From Physcocola sp002396385 (GTDB taxonomy: Bacteria > Bacteroidota > Bacteroidia > Bacteroidales > Paludibacteraceae): a stretch of 64,000 nt of DNA. Positions 16,804 through 26,006 of the stretch are shown piece by piece. Position 1 is the stretch's first letter. The number at the start of each line of letters is the position of its first letter. The notes beneath the pieces were generated by a model. It saw only the letters and a program-made list of their open reading frames with translations. It was not told the DNA's origin and did no database searches. The stretch spans positions 28,559-92,558 of the forward strand of contig CAMNDM010000008.1 in the NCBI GenBank assembly GCA_946535435.1, given 5' to 3'. The translations under genes and the position numbers were made by a program.

Positions 16804-17676
16804 ATGAGTTGGATAGAAGCGATTATAATAGCGATAGTTGAGGGTTTGACCGAGTTCCTGCCAGTTTCTAGTACAGGACACATGATTATCACCGAGAACC
16901 TGCTGGGAATGGATTTGAGTGATGCCAATCCGGAAAGCGAGTTCATAAAGGCTTTTACGGTCATCATTCAGTTTGGCGCCATCCTTTCGGTCGTGGTTCT
17001 TTATTGGAAGCGTTTTTTTGTGCTGAACAATGAACCGCTGGCAAAAGCCGACAGTGCACCCGTATGGAAGAAACTGTTGCACAAGTTCGATTTTTATTGG
17101 AAACTGTTGCTGGCTTTCCTGCCCGCAGCCGTTTTAGGTTTGGTCTTCAGTGACAAGATAGACGAACTTTTGGGTGACGTGCGTGTGGTGGCTGTTATGT
17201 TGGTGGTGGGCGGTGTGTTTATGCTGTTCTGCGACAAACTGTTCAACCATGGAACGGAAGATACCAAAATCGACGAGACAAGAGCCATAAAGATAGGATT
17301 CTTTCAATGTATAGCCATGATTCCTGGCGTTAGCCGCTCTATGGCGACTATAGTCGGGGGCATGCAGCAAGGCCTGACTCGCAAGCGTGCTGCCGAGTTC
17401 TCTTTCTTCCTGGCTGTCCCTACCATGTTTGCCGCTACGGCCTACAAGTTGTTGAAACTCTTCTTGAGTGGTGGCGTTGAAATGTTGAGCAGCCATCTTG
17501 CGGTTCTGATTATTGGCAATATGGTGGCTTTCTTGGTGGCGCTTGCCGCTATCAAGGGCTTCATATCGTTCCTGACCAAATACGGCTTCAAGGCTTTTGG
17601 CTGGTACCGCATTGTGGTTGGCGCAGTCATTCTGGTGCTGCCTTTGTTGGGTTACTCTTTACAGATGGTAGACTGA
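16804..17676 (+). CDS. uppP: Undecaprenyl-diphosphatase
   Basis: BacA/UppP-type integral membrane phosphatase that recycles undecaprenyl pyrophosphate, the carrier for peptidoglycan and O-antigen; loss or excess changes bacitracin sensitivity in other bacteria. The 290 residues contain EGLTEFLPVSSTGH (13-26) and IPGVSRSMATIVGG, the two family signatures around the active site, and about eight membrane helices. The stop overlaps the truB start by one base (TGATG). Confidence 0.95.
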   Translation: MSWIEAIIIAIVEGLTEFLPVSSTGHMIITENLLGMDLSDANPESEFIKAFTVIIQFGAILSVVVLYWKRFFVLNNEPLAKADSAPVWKKLLHKFDFYWKLLLAFLPAAVLGLVFSDKIDELLGDVRVVAVMLVVGGVFMLFCDKLFNHGTEDTKIDETRAIKIGFFQCIAMIPGVSRSMATIVGGMQQGLTRKRAAEFSFFLAVPTMFAATAYKLLKLFLSGGVEMLSSHLAVLIIGNMVAFLVALAAIKGFISFLTKYGFKAFGWYRIVVGAVILVLPLLGYSLQMVD

Positions 17677-18413
17677 TGCAGGACACTCACACGATGGATT
17701 TTGAAAAGGGTGAAGTTCTCTATTTCGACAAACCCCTGAAATGGACTTCTTTCGATTTAGTGAACAAAGCCCGCTATGCCATTAAGCGCGATTTGGGTAT
17801 TAAGAAACCGAAAATCGGACATGCTGGAACGCTCGACCCGTTGGCTACCGGGGTCTTGATTGTCTGCACAGGGAAAAAGACGAAAATGATTGAGCAACTC
17901 CAGTACGAAACAAAAGAATACATCGCCACGGTTAAATTGGGTGAGACTACTCCTTCTTTCGACTTGGAAACCGAAGTGGACGCTTCTTTTCCGACCGAAC
18001 ATATTACTAAAGAACTGGTTGAGGAAACCTTGAAAAAGTTCTTGGGTGAAATTCAGCAGATTCCGCCAGCTTACAGCGCGGTTAAGGTTGACGGCAAACG
18101 TGCCTACGAATATGCCCGCAAGGGCAAGGAGGTGGAGCTCAAACCCAAAACACTCGTTATTGACGAGATTGAATTGCTGGAATACGAATTGCCAGTCATT
18201 AAAGTGAGGGTTGTTTGTAGCAAGGGCACTTACATCCGCGCTTTAGCCCGCGATATTGGCGAGGCGCTGAACAGTGGTGCTCACCTGACGGCTTTGAGGC
18301 GTACTCGTATAGGCGATGTAACAGTAGACGACTGCATCTCGATTGAGCAGTTTGAATTCTTGGTCAAGTCTATGGCCGCTCTTTCTAAGAATAAACAAGA
18401 AGAAAATTTATAA
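17676..18413 (+). CDS. truB: tRNA pseudouridine-55 synthase
   Basis: Makes pseudouridine 55 in the T-loop of tRNAs. 245 residues with GHAGTLDPLATG (48-59; catalytic Asp54), IPPAYSAVKVDGKRAYEYAR and CSKGTYIRALARDIG. The ATG at 17676 overlaps the uppP stop and is taken here; a second ATG at 17694 gives MDFEKGEVLYFDKP, closer to typical family N-termini, and could be the true start. Followed 2 nt later by queA. Confidence 0.94.
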   Translation: MQDTHTMDFEKGEVLYFDKPLKWTSFDLVNKARYAIKRDLGIKKPKIGHAGTLDPLATGVLIVCTGKKTKMIEQLQYETKEYIATVKLGETTPSFDLETEVDASFPTEHITKELVEETLKKFLGEIQQIPPAYSAVKVDGKRAYEYARKGKEVELKPKTLVIDEIELLEYELPVIKVRVVCSKGTYIRALARDIGEALNSGAHLTALRRTRIGDVTVDDCISIEQFEFLVKSMAALSKNKQEENL

Positions 18414-18415
18414 AA

Positions 18416-19468
18416 ATGAAACTGTCAAAATTCGATTTCAAACTTCCAGAGGAACTTATTGCACAAGACCCTTATGAAGACCGCGATACCTGCCGCTTGA
18501 TGGTGGTTGACCGCAAGACAGGTAAAATAGAACACAAAATTTTCAAAGATATTATCGAGTACTTCAGCGATGGCGATGTGCTCATTTTCAACGACACGAA
18601 GGTTTTCCCTGCACGCCTTTATGGCAACAAGGAAAAGACCAACGCTAAAATCGAGGTATTCCTGCTTCGTGAACTGGATCGTGAAATGAAATTCTGGGAC
18701 GTGCTGGTAGACCCAGCCCGCAAGATAAGAATTGGTAACAAGCTCTACTTTGGCGATGACGACTCGCTGGTTGCCGAGGTTATAGACAACACCACCTCGC
18801 GCGGACGTACCCTCCGCTTCTTGTTCGACGGGCCGTATGACGAGTTCAAGAAAACATTGTACGGCTTGGGCGAGACTCCACTTCCAAAGGAAATCTTCAC
18901 ACGCGAAGTACGCCCCGAAGACGAAGAGTTCTACCAGTGTATTTTCGCCAAGAATGAGGGCGCGGTTGTAGCTCCTACTGCGGGTATGCACTTTAGCCGC
19001 CAGTTGATGAAACGCTTGGAAATTAACGATGTGAATTTCGCCTTCATCACCCTTCATGCTGGTTTGGGTAACTTCCGCAAGATTGACGTGGAAGACCTGA
19101 CCAAGTACAAGATGGATTCCGAGCAGATGATTATTACTGAAGAGAACGCTAAAATCATCAACAAGGGACGTGAGAAGCACCGCAAGGTATGCGCCGTAGG
19201 CACTACCGTTATGCGCACTATAGAAAGTTGTGTCGATACCGAAGGCTTTGTGAAACCGGTTGACGGTTGGACCAACAAGTTCATCTTCCCTCCTTACGAT
19301 TTCAGTGTGGCCAACTGTATGATTTCGAACTTCCACCTCAACCTTTCCACGTTGTTGATGATGGTGGCTGCTTTCGGTGGTTACGACCTCGTTATGAAGG
19401 CTTACGAGACTGCTATTGCGGAAAAGTACAAGTTCGGAACTTATGGCGATGCTATGCTCATACTCTAA
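18416..19468 (+). CDS. queA: S-adenosylmethionine:tRNA ribosyltransferase-isomerase
   Basis: Transfers the ribosyl part of S-adenosylmethionine to 7-aminomethyl-7-deazaguanine in tRNA to form epoxyqueuosine. The 350 residues carry the family landmarks MKLSKFDFKLPEELIAQDP, LIFNDTKVFPARL, GAVVAPTAGMHFS, ITLHAGLGNFR and MISNFHLNLSTLLMMVAAF. Two tRNA-modification genes (truB, queA) thus sit in the ftsX-uppP transcript. Confidence 0.95.
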   Translation: MKLSKFDFKLPEELIAQDPYEDRDTCRLMVVDRKTGKIEHKIFKDIIEYFSDGDVLIFNDTKVFPARLYGNKEKTNAKIEVFLLRELDREMKFWDVLVDPARKIRIGNKLYFGDDDSLVAEVIDNTTSRGRTLRFLFDGPYDEFKKTLYGLGETPLPKEIFTREVRPEDEEFYQCIFAKNEGAVVAPTAGMHFSRQLMKRLEINDVNFAFITLHAGLGNFRKIDVEDLTKYKMDSEQMIITEENAKIINKGREKHRKVCAVGTTVMRTIESCVDTEGFVKPVDGWTNKFIFPPYDFSVANCMISNFHLNLSTLLMMVAAFGGYDLVMKAYETAIAEKYKFGTYGDAMLIL

Positions 19469-19500
19469 AACCAAAAGAAAAAACAATTATAACATAAAAA

Positions 19501-20748
19501 ATGGCAGTAATTAAACCTTTTAAGGGCATTCGCCCTCCAAAAGACCTCGTTGAACAAGTTGAGAGCCGTCCGTACGACGTTCTCGACTCGGAAGAGGCGC
19601 GTGCAGAAGCTGGCGACAACGAAAAGTCGCTCTACCACATCATCAAACCTGAAATCGACTTCCCTGTAGGGACAAGCGAATACGATCCGAAGGTGTATGA
19701 AAAGGCTGCGGAAAATTTCCAAAAATTCCAAGATAAGGGTTGGCTGGTTCAAGACGATAAAGAGCAGTACTACATCTACGCACAAACCATGAACGGCAAG
19801 ACCCAGTATGGTCTGGTGGTGGCTGCCTATGTGAACGATTATATGACTGGCGTCATAAAAAAACACGAACTTACCCGCCGCGACAAGGAAGAAGACCGCA
19901 TGAAGCATGTGCGCGTAAACAATGCAAACATCGAGCCTGTGTTCTTCGCTTATCCTGACGATGACAAGTTGAACGCTATTATTGCCCGTTATGCGGCTAC
20001 CACTCCTGAATACGACTTCATTGCTCCTATCGACGGCTTCCGTCACCAGTTCTGGATCATCTCTAACGACGACGACATGAAGGTCATCACCGAGCAGTTC
20101 GCCAAGATGCCTTCCCTCTATATTGCCGATGGTCACCACCGTTCGGCTGCGGCTGCCTTGGTTGGCGCTGAGAAGCAGAAGCAGAACCCTAACCACAAGG
20201 GTGACGAAGAATACAACTACTTTATGGCAGTTTGCTTCCCTGCAAGCCAGTTGACGATTCTCGACTACAACCGTGTTGTAAAGGATTTGAACGGCAAGAC
20301 TGCAGAAGAATTCTTGAAAGCACTTGAGGCTGACTTCGTTGTAGAAAAGAAGGGCGCTGAAATCTACAAGCCTAACGCTCTGCACAACTTCTCGCTCTAC
20401 CTTGAGGGTGTATGGTATAGTCTGACGGCCAAGGCTGGTACTTTCGATAACAACGACCCTATTGGTGTGCTCGACGTCGACATCTCTTCACGCCTCATCC
20501 TCGACAAGCAGCTCGGCATTACCGACCTGCGTAGCTCTAAGCGCATCGACTTTGTGGGTGGACTGCGTGGTTTGAAGGAACTGAAACGCCGTGTAGATAA
20601 TGGAGAAATGAAGGCTGCTCTGGCACTCTACCCTGTTACCATGAAGCAGATTATGGATATTGCCGACAGTGGCAAGATTATGCCGCCAAAGGCAACCTGG
20701 TTCGAGCCTAAACTGCGCTCGGGACTGATTATCCACAAACTTTCTTAA
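19501..20748 (+). CDS. DUF1015 family protein
   Basis: 415 residues with the DUF1015 features: N-terminal IKPFKGIRPP and SRPYDVL, a central KKHELTRRDKEEDRMKH stretch, and IADGHHRSAAA. The family is widespread, is often found near serine biosynthesis genes in Bacteroidales, and has no settled function; the DGHHR motif suggests a ligand- or metal-binding site. It is 32 nt after queA and ends at a clear terminator. Confidence 0.85.
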   Translation: MAVIKPFKGIRPPKDLVEQVESRPYDVLDSEEARAEAGDNEKSLYHIIKPEIDFPVGTSEYDPKVYEKAAENFQKFQDKGWLVQDDKEQYYIYAQTMNGKTQYGLVVAAYVNDYMTGVIKKHELTRRDKEEDRMKHVRVNNANIEPVFFAYPDDDKLNAIIARYAATTPEYDFIAPIDGFRHQFWIISNDDDMKVITEQFAKMPSLYIADGHHRSAAAALVGAEKQKQNPNHKGDEEYNYFMAVCFPASQLTILDYNRVVKDLNGKTAEEFLKALEADFVVEKKGAEIYKPNALHNFSLYLEGVWYSLTAKAGTFDNNDPIGVLDVDISSRLILDKQLGITDLRSSKRIDFVGGLRGLKELKRRVDNGEMKAALALYPVTMKQIMDIADSGKIMPPKATWFEPKLRSGLIIHKLS

Positions 20749-20770
20749 TCAGACTATTCGGTTTTAATAT

Positions 20771-20810
20771 AGACGGAGACTTGCTTTTTGCAGGCCTCCG
20801 TCTCTTTTTG
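20771..20810 (+). terminator. Terminator of the ftsX-DUF1015 transcript
   Basis: AGACGGAG (20771-20778) pairs perfectly with CTCCGTCT (20796-20803); the T-rich tract CTTTTTG follows. Confidence 0.85.
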
Positions 20811-20825
20811 TTCCAACCAAAACAC

Positions 20826-20855
20826 TTGAATATCGTGTAAAACCCATTATCTTTA
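20826..20855 (+). promoter_or_regulatory. Promoter for the lipid kinase gene
   Basis: TTG (20826-20828), a 19-nt spacer and TATCTTTA (20848-20855), one base off TAnnTTTG. The ATG is 18 nt past the box. Confidence 0.5.
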
Positions 20856-20873
20856 CAAAAAGGTTTGTTTAAA

Positions 20874-21794
20874 ATGTCTGAACTCTGGGGTGTTATACTG
20901 AACCCAAAAGCGGGTAGCAAGAAGGTGGACGGAAAGCAGACGATTTGCGATGCGCTGAAATCGGGCGGAATTTCTGGTGAGTATCGCTTTTCGGAATACG
21001 CCGGACATGCGACCATTTTGGCTCGTGAGTTGGTCGCAGATGGATTCAGAAATTTTCTGATTGTGGGCGGCGATGGCAGTGTCAGCGAAGTGGTTGACGG
21101 GCTTATGACGTCGGGTGTAGACTCGCACGAACTAACTATTGCAATTATCCCATCGGGAACCGGAAATGACTGGTGCCGTTATTGGAAGATACCGAAAAAA
21201 ATAGGCTTGTGCTTGGATATGATAAGACAGGGGAAAAAGCAATGGATTGATATCGGACGACTCTCCTATTTCCGCCAAGACTCCCTTGTAGAAAAGTATT
21301 TCATCAATTCTGTTGGATTGGGTTTCGATGCCGAGATTGTGGCCAGAGCCGAAAAATTAGGAAAATTCGCCAAAGGACTTCCCGTAAACTATTTTTTAGG
21401 ATTAGTGGGAAGTATGGCAAAAACAAAGTCGAAGCATCTGGTTATGGAAACCGACAATGAGGTTTTCGAAGGAAAAGTCTATACGATGAGTATCGCCAAT
21501 GGACCTTATTCGGGGGGCGGCATCAAACAGACTCCCGACGCTTCGCCTACCGACGGCCTTTTCGACATACTGCTGGCCGACGACCCTAACGCCTATGAAA
21601 TAGTCCGCGACGTTTCGCGAGTTCTGTTCCGCCAGAGTTTCGGCGGAGTGTTGCGTACTTACCGAACCAGCCAGGTGAAGATTTCCACAACCGAACGCCA
21701 CATGATAGAAGCCGACGGTATTGTCCAAACCGACGGCGAAGCCCCTCTGCACATTACAATGGTTCCAGCAGCCATAAAGATGATTGTTTGTTAG
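20874..21794 (+). CDS. Diacylglycerol kinase-family lipid kinase
   Basis: 306 residues from the ATG at 20874. The catalytic-domain signature GGDGS (65-69) and IPSGTGNDW (92-100) are those of the DAGK/sphingosine kinase/YegS fold, and NSVGLGFDAEIV plus PDASPTDGLFDILLADD mark the C-terminal beta-sandwich domain. It probably phosphorylates a membrane lipid (diacylglycerol or a sphingoid base, since Bacteroidales make sphingolipids); the substrate cannot be read from sequence. It has its own short-leader promoter. Confidence 0.85.
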   Translation: MSELWGVILNPKAGSKKVDGKQTICDALKSGGISGEYRFSEYAGHATILARELVADGFRNFLIVGGDGSVSEVVDGLMTSGVDSHELTIAIIPSGTGNDWCRYWKIPKKIGLCLDMIRQGKKQWIDIGRLSYFRQDSLVEKYFINSVGLGFDAEIVARAEKLGKFAKGLPVNYFLGLVGSMAKTKSKHLVMETDNEVFEGKVYTMSIANGPYSGGGIKQTPDASPTDGLFDILLADDPNAYEIVRDVSRVLFRQSFGGVLRTYRTSQVKISTTERHMIEADGIVQTDGEAPLHITMVPAAIKMIVC

Positions 21795-21857
21795 ATTGAA
21801 AAGCCTCTGTGTTTAGGTATTCCAGAAGGCTCATGCTAGACTTAGACCTTTATTTTG

Positions 21858-21865
21858 TATCTTTG
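21858..21865 (+). promoter_or_regulatory. -7 box for kdsA
   Basis: TATCTTTG, a full match to TAnnTTTG, 22 nt before the ATG at 21888. No recognisable -33 element. Confidence 0.5.
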
Positions 21866-21887
21866 TGACAAATAAAAAGAAAGCAAT

Positions 21888-22703
21888 ATGTACACGATAG
21901 ACAAACTAAAACATACCAACAGCGGAAACTTTTTTTTGCTGGCAGGCCCTTGTGTTATTGAAGGCGAGGAAATGGCTTTGAACATTGCCGAACATTTGGT
22001 GAAAACATGCGACCGTTTGCAGATTCCATTAATTTTCAAAGGTTCGTACCGTAAAGCCAACCGTTCTCGTCTGGACTCGTTTACCGGAATCGGCGACGAA
22101 AAAGCTCTGAAGGTCCTCCGCAAAGTGAGTGAAACATTCGACATTCCTACTGTTACAGACATTCATGCCGCCAGCGAGGCTGAACTGGCTGCCGCATATG
22201 TCGATGTTCTTCAAATACCGGCATTTCTGTGCCGTCAGACCGACTTGTTGGAAGCCGCCGCACACACGGGTAAGGTGGTGAACATAAAGAAGGGACAATT
22301 CTTGGCTCCGGCTTCAATGAAGTTTGCCGCAGAAAAGGTCTCCCAAAGTGGCAACCCTAGGGTTATGCTCACCGACCGGGGTACCGGCTTTGGCTACCAA
22401 GACCTTATGGTCGACTACCGAGGTATCCCTATTATGCAGGAAACCGGTTTCCCTGTGGTGCTTGACATCACCCACTCGCTGCAGCAACCTAACCAGGCAA
22501 GCGGTGTTAGTGGTGGAAATCCGCAGTTGATAGAAACCATTGCGCGTGCCGGTATAGCGGTGGGCGTCGACGGAATATTTCTGGAAACCCATCCCGATCC
22601 GAAAAATGCCAAGAGCGATGGTGCCAATATGCTCAATCTGGCCCTCTTCGATGGTCTGATGGAGAAGTTGGTGAAACTCCGCAAAGTAGTCAACGAATTG
22701 TGA
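21888..22703 (+). CDS. kdsA: 3-deoxy-8-phosphooctulonate synthase
   Basis: Condenses phosphoenolpyruvate with arabinose 5-phosphate to KDO-8-phosphate for the LPS core. 271 residues with LLAGPCVIEGEE (Cys22), IFKGSYRKANRS, GKVVNIKKGQF, LTDRGTGFGY and VVLDITHSLQQP. A Cys in the AGPC position is what the metal-dependent class of this enzyme uses, so I infer a metal-dependent form. The first gene of kdsA-DUF3109-M16. Confidence 0.95.
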   Translation: MYTIDKLKHTNSGNFFLLAGPCVIEGEEMALNIAEHLVKTCDRLQIPLIFKGSYRKANRSRLDSFTGIGDEKALKVLRKVSETFDIPTVTDIHAASEAELAAAYVDVLQIPAFLCRQTDLLEAAAHTGKVVNIKKGQFLAPASMKFAAEKVSQSGNPRVMLTDRGTGFGYQDLMVDYRGIPIMQETGFPVVLDITHSLQQPNQASGVSGGNPQLIETIARAGIAVGVDGIFLETHPDPKNAKSDGANMLNLALFDGLMEKLVKLRKVVNEL

Positions 22704-22743
22704 TGCCTGACTACAATCCTATACTAATAAATAAAAGCACAAA

Positions 22744-23325
22744 ATGATAGAAATAGGTAAGGCGATTGTCAGTTTCGACGTCTTGACACGTGAGTTTGTC
22801 TGTGACCTCGACACTTGTAAGGGGTGTTGCTGTATAGAGGGCGATGCTGGGTGTCCTGTAACACCAGAGGAAATAGAAAAACTGAAAGAGGTACTTCCTA
22901 TCGTATGGGACGACTTAGAGCCTGAGGCCAAAGCTGTTATTGAAAAAGACGGCTTTGTATGCAAAGACCCTGATGGTGATGATGTGACCACATGCGTGAA
23001 CGGGCGTGAGTGCGTTTTCACCTATACTGCTCCCGATGGCACTTGTATGTGTGCCATAGAGAAGGCCTACCGTGAGGGCAAAACCGATTTCAACAAACCC
23101 ATCTCTTGTCATTTGTATCCCATCCGACTTACAGAGACGGACGATGTGACGCTGGTGAATTACCACCGGTGGAGCATTTGCCACTGTGCTTGCAAGTTGG
23201 GAAAAAAGCTGAAAGTTCCAGTTTACAAGTTCTTGAAGGAACCGCTCATCCGCCGTTTCGGTAAAGAGTGGTACGACGAACTGGAACTGACTGTTAACGA
23301 ACTGAAAAAACAAAACTATATATGA
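22744..23325 (+). CDS. DUF3109 cysteine-rich protein
   Basis: 193 residues containing many Cys in patterns such as CDLDTCKGCCCIEGDAGC (residues 20-37), CVNGREC, CMC, CHLYPIR and CHCACKLG. This matches the DUF3109 family, probably binding zinc or an iron-sulfur centre; its role is not known. It sits 40 nt after kdsA and its stop overlaps the peptidase start (ATGA), so the two are translated together. Confidence 0.82.
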   Translation: MIEIGKAIVSFDVLTREFVCDLDTCKGCCCIEGDAGCPVTPEEIEKLKEVLPIVWDDLEPEAKAVIEKDGFVCKDPDGDDVTTCVNGRECVFTYTAPDGTCMCAIEKAYREGKTDFNKPISCHLYPIRLTETDDVTLVNYHRWSICHCACKLGKKLKVPVYKFLKEPLIRRFGKEWYDELELTVNELKKQNYI

Positions 23326-24554
23326 TAGCCGAAGACTCGGTCCATTTTTACACGTTGCCCAACGGTATTCGTGTGGTGCATATACAGAACGATTCGCCGG
23401 TTGCGTATTGCGGTATGGGCATCCGTATAGGAACGCGTAACGAAGAGCCGTCTGAAAGCGGTATGGCGCATTTTATCGAGCACTGCATGTTCAAAGGAAC
23501 TACACACCGTAACGCATGGCATATCTTAAACCGGTTGGAAGATGTGGGCGGTGACATTAACGCCTACACCGAGAAGGAAGAAACCTTTATCTATGCCACT
23601 GTTCTGGGCGAATACTATGAACGGGCCATGGAACTGGTGACCGACTTGGTCGTTAATCCCACTTTCCCACAAAACGAGCTGGACAAGGAAAAAGACGTTA
23701 TCATCGATGAGATTAATGCCTATAACGATTCCCCTTCTGAATTGATATACGACGATTTCGAGGGTCTTTTATTTAACGGCTGCTCCTTGGGGCGTAATGT
23801 TTTGGGTGAAGAACGTGTCTTAGAGAACTACACTACTGCCGATGCGGCCCGTTTCCACCAGCGTTGTTATGGAACCGACCGTATGATATTCTTTTCTATG
23901 GGGCGTATGCCTTTGAAAAAGCGGCTGGCTCTCGACGACAAGTATCTGCGCGATGTTCCCCTTCGTAAAAGTTTGGCGGTGAATGGAAGTGTTTCCGACT
24001 ATAAGGTTCAACATGTGTCCTTAGACAAAGACTTGCACCAGGTGAACTATCTGGCTGGTACGCGCGCCTACGACATGAACGACAACCGGCGTTTCCCTTT
24101 GGTGCTGATGAACAATATTCTTGGTGGCCCTGGCCAGAACAGCCGTCTGAATGTGGCGATTCGCGAGCGTGGCGGTATGTCGTATTCGGTTGAATCAAGT
24201 TATACGGCTTATTCCGATGCTGGCATCCTTTCGGTCTATTTCAGCACCGACCACAAACATAAAGACAGGTGCATTGACTTGTTGATGGCAGAACTGCGTC
24301 GCCTGCGTGTTGAAAAACTGACGGCTACACAGCTACACCGTGCACAAATGCAGTTGAAGGGTCAGGTTGCCATTGCGGAGGAAAATAATGAGAGCCTTGC
24401 GCTTGGCATAGCAAAAAACTTCCTCTATTTTGGTGAATTCTCTTCCTTGGAAGAGCGTATTAAACGCATCGACTGCATAACAGCCGAACAGATACAGGAT
24501 GTTGCTAATGAATTGTTGGCCGAAGATAAATTGTCGACCTTGCTTTATAAGTGA
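23322..24554 (+). CDS. M16 family zinc peptidase (pitrilysin/MPP-like)
   Basis: 410 residues. The inverted zinc motif HFIEH is at 50-54, with the third ligand Glu130 in DVIIDEINAYNDSP; the C-terminal half holds the inactive-like domain with LGGPGQNSRLNVAIRERGGMSYSVES. It is the size of single-unit M16B peptidases that degrade peptides or process proteins. No signal peptide is seen, so it is likely cytosolic. Coupled to the DUF3109 gene by a 4-nt overlap. Confidence 0.9.
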   Translation: MIAEDSVHFYTLPNGIRVVHIQNDSPVAYCGMGIRIGTRNEEPSESGMAHFIEHCMFKGTTHRNAWHILNRLEDVGGDINAYTEKEETFIYATVLGEYYERAMELVTDLVVNPTFPQNELDKEKDVIIDEINAYNDSPSELIYDDFEGLLFNGCSLGRNVLGEERVLENYTTADAARFHQRCYGTDRMIFFSMGRMPLKKRLALDDKYLRDVPLRKSLAVNGSVSDYKVQHVSLDKDLHQVNYLAGTRAYDMNDNRRFPLVLMNNILGGPGQNSRLNVAIRERGGMSYSVESSYTAYSDAGILSVYFSTDHKHKDRCIDLLMAELRRLRVEKLTATQLHRAQMQLKGQVAIAEENNESLALGIAKNFLYFGEFSSLEERIKRIDCITAEQIQDVANELLAEDKLSTLLYK

Positions 24555-24636
24555 CGATGTTTGGTCTCTGTTTTGGCCACAGATTACACGAGGCAGAATA
24601 AGACATCTGATGTTTTTCAACTGCTAACACTCTAGA

Positions 24637-25998
24637 TTATCGGATTTCCACTTTTCGGGAAAATTTTTCTCCTCTTAAGATGCCTTTCAGCAGGTAGATG
24701 CCTTTGGGCAGGTCTGCCACATTGACGATTGTTGTATTTCGTGATTTTTTTACAACTTTTCCTTCCGTGTCGGTCAGATATAGGTAGATGTCGCCCGAAC
24801 ATTCAGGCAGGTTAATGCTCAGATAGTCTGTTGATGGGTTCGGGTAGACGATGACCTGATCCGCAAGTTGTTCCACAGAGGCAACTTTGCTGTCGAAATA
24901 AGAATTCGGAGGTATAATGCCAATCAGGGCTTCTTGGTTGAAACTGAAGTCGTAGCCTTGGTGGGGAACCATAGAGTCGATAGAGAAATAGCCGTTGTAG
25001 TCGCCTCCCCAACCCCAGTTAAAGTGGAAATATCCGTCGGAATCGTATCCGTCGCACACAAAACAGTGTCCAGAGGTGGCTCCCTTGCTGGTCCCGTTGT
25101 AGATGACGGGACGTCCTTCATCTAACTCTGTTTTTATAAGTTTCAGCCACTTGCTGTTAGCGTATTTGCTACGGATGACCCCGCGTATTGTGTTTGCGTC
25201 GTAGCCGAAAAAAGTAGGAAACGCATACTCTGCATTTTCGGTGGGGTAGTTCTTCGTGGCAATAAGCCGCCCAAAAGTTCCTTCTTTGTTATTCCCAAAA
25301 GCCGATTTAATTGACTTTGCACAATCGGCAAGAAGGGAGGCAACCGCGTCAATTTCGTTTTGAGAACTTTCCGAATCCAGTGTGTCTGGCATCGATTGCC
25401 AATCGTAGACCGACTCGCTGAAATCGCAATAAATAGAGCCAAAGTTTTTATCGTCGTATGCGATAGAGCCTGTTCCCTGTGCAGGGAAGTTCCAGCGCTT
25501 CATAACAATGCCCATGGCAGTTGCTACGCAACCGGTAACCGAAGTGTCACCCAACTCGCTAACAGGACATTTAGCGTTGTAGTAAGTGGTCTGCCACCAT
25601 TTCGCATCGCAAAGCGGTTTCACGCCTGCGGAAGCGTTCTTTAACCGTTTGCCGCCAGTAGTTGCAATTGAGGCGTTCTTATGGCAGAGCATCCAGTTTT
25701 TCGCATTGGGAGGTAGGGCGTCCCAACAGAAACTCCCTTCGGTGGAATAACCCAAAACCGGTTTTTCGCTGCGATTTGCCGAAACCAGTACATACCCATT
25801 GCCTTCCCCTATGTTAAAGGCGAAAATACTCAAACTGTCGGGCAACGATACGGACTTAACGTCGTCAATGCCGATTTGTTCCTTCCCCTTCATAAAGAGG
25901 TAGGCCTCGAGTTGGGCTTTCTGCCGGCTTATTGCGCTACCTGCTTGAGCAAAAGTGCAAAAAAGCAGAAGAGAAAAGGTTAAGATGGAGTTCTTCAT
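24637..25998 (-). CDS. C10 (streptopain-type) cysteine protease with T9SS type A tail
   Basis: 453 residues from the ATG at 25998 (an in-frame extension to 26115 runs into the neighbouring gene). Order: signal peptide ending FAQAG, a propeptide (about 21-125), the C10 catalytic domain with Cys157 (TGCVATAMG), His311 (SGHCFVCDGYD) and HFNWGWGGDYNGYF, and a T9SS type A sorting domain (about 380-453; VIVYPNPSTDYLSINL ... GIYLLKG ... KVEIR). It should be exported by T9SS and act at the surface, like P. gingivalis periodontain/PrtT-type enzymes. It follows a secreted protein of unknown function by 8 nt. Confidence 0.92.
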   Translation of the reverse strand: MKNSILTFSLLLFCTFAQAGSAISRQKAQLEAYLFMKGKEQIGIDDVKSVSLPDSLSIFAFNIGEGNGYVLVSANRSEKPVLGYSTEGSFCWDALPPNAKNWMLCHKNASIATTGGKRLKNASAGVKPLCDAKWWQTTYYNAKCPVSELGDTSVTGCVATAMGIVMKRWNFPAQGTGSIAYDDKNFGSIYCDFSESVYDWQSMPDTLDSESSQNEIDAVASLLADCAKSIKSAFGNNKEGTFGRLIATKNYPTENAEYAFPTFFGYDANTIRGVIRSKYANSKWLKLIKTELDEGRPVIYNGTSKGATSGHCFVCDGYDSDGYFHFNWGWGGDYNGYFSIDSMVPHQGYDFSFNQEALIGIIPPNSYFDSKVASVEQLADQVIVYPNPSTDYLSINLPECSGDIYLYLTDTEGKVVKKSRNTTIVNVADLPKGIYLLKGILRGEKFSRKVEIR

Positions 25999-26006
25999 TC
26001 GTCTGT

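Noticed and set aside
18425..20385. Two long minus-strand frames (about 353 and 306 codons) opposite queA and DUF1015
   Set aside because: Both are mirror frames of conserved genes with no domain of their own.
21799..21832. A possible hairpin after the lipid kinase gene (AGCCT/AGGCT)
   Set aside because: The stem is bulged and no T-tract follows, so I do not call it a terminator.
24555..24636. A terminator between the convergent M16 and C10 genes
   Set aside because: Only a tiny ACATC/GATGT pair with a one-base loop is present; no stable stem.
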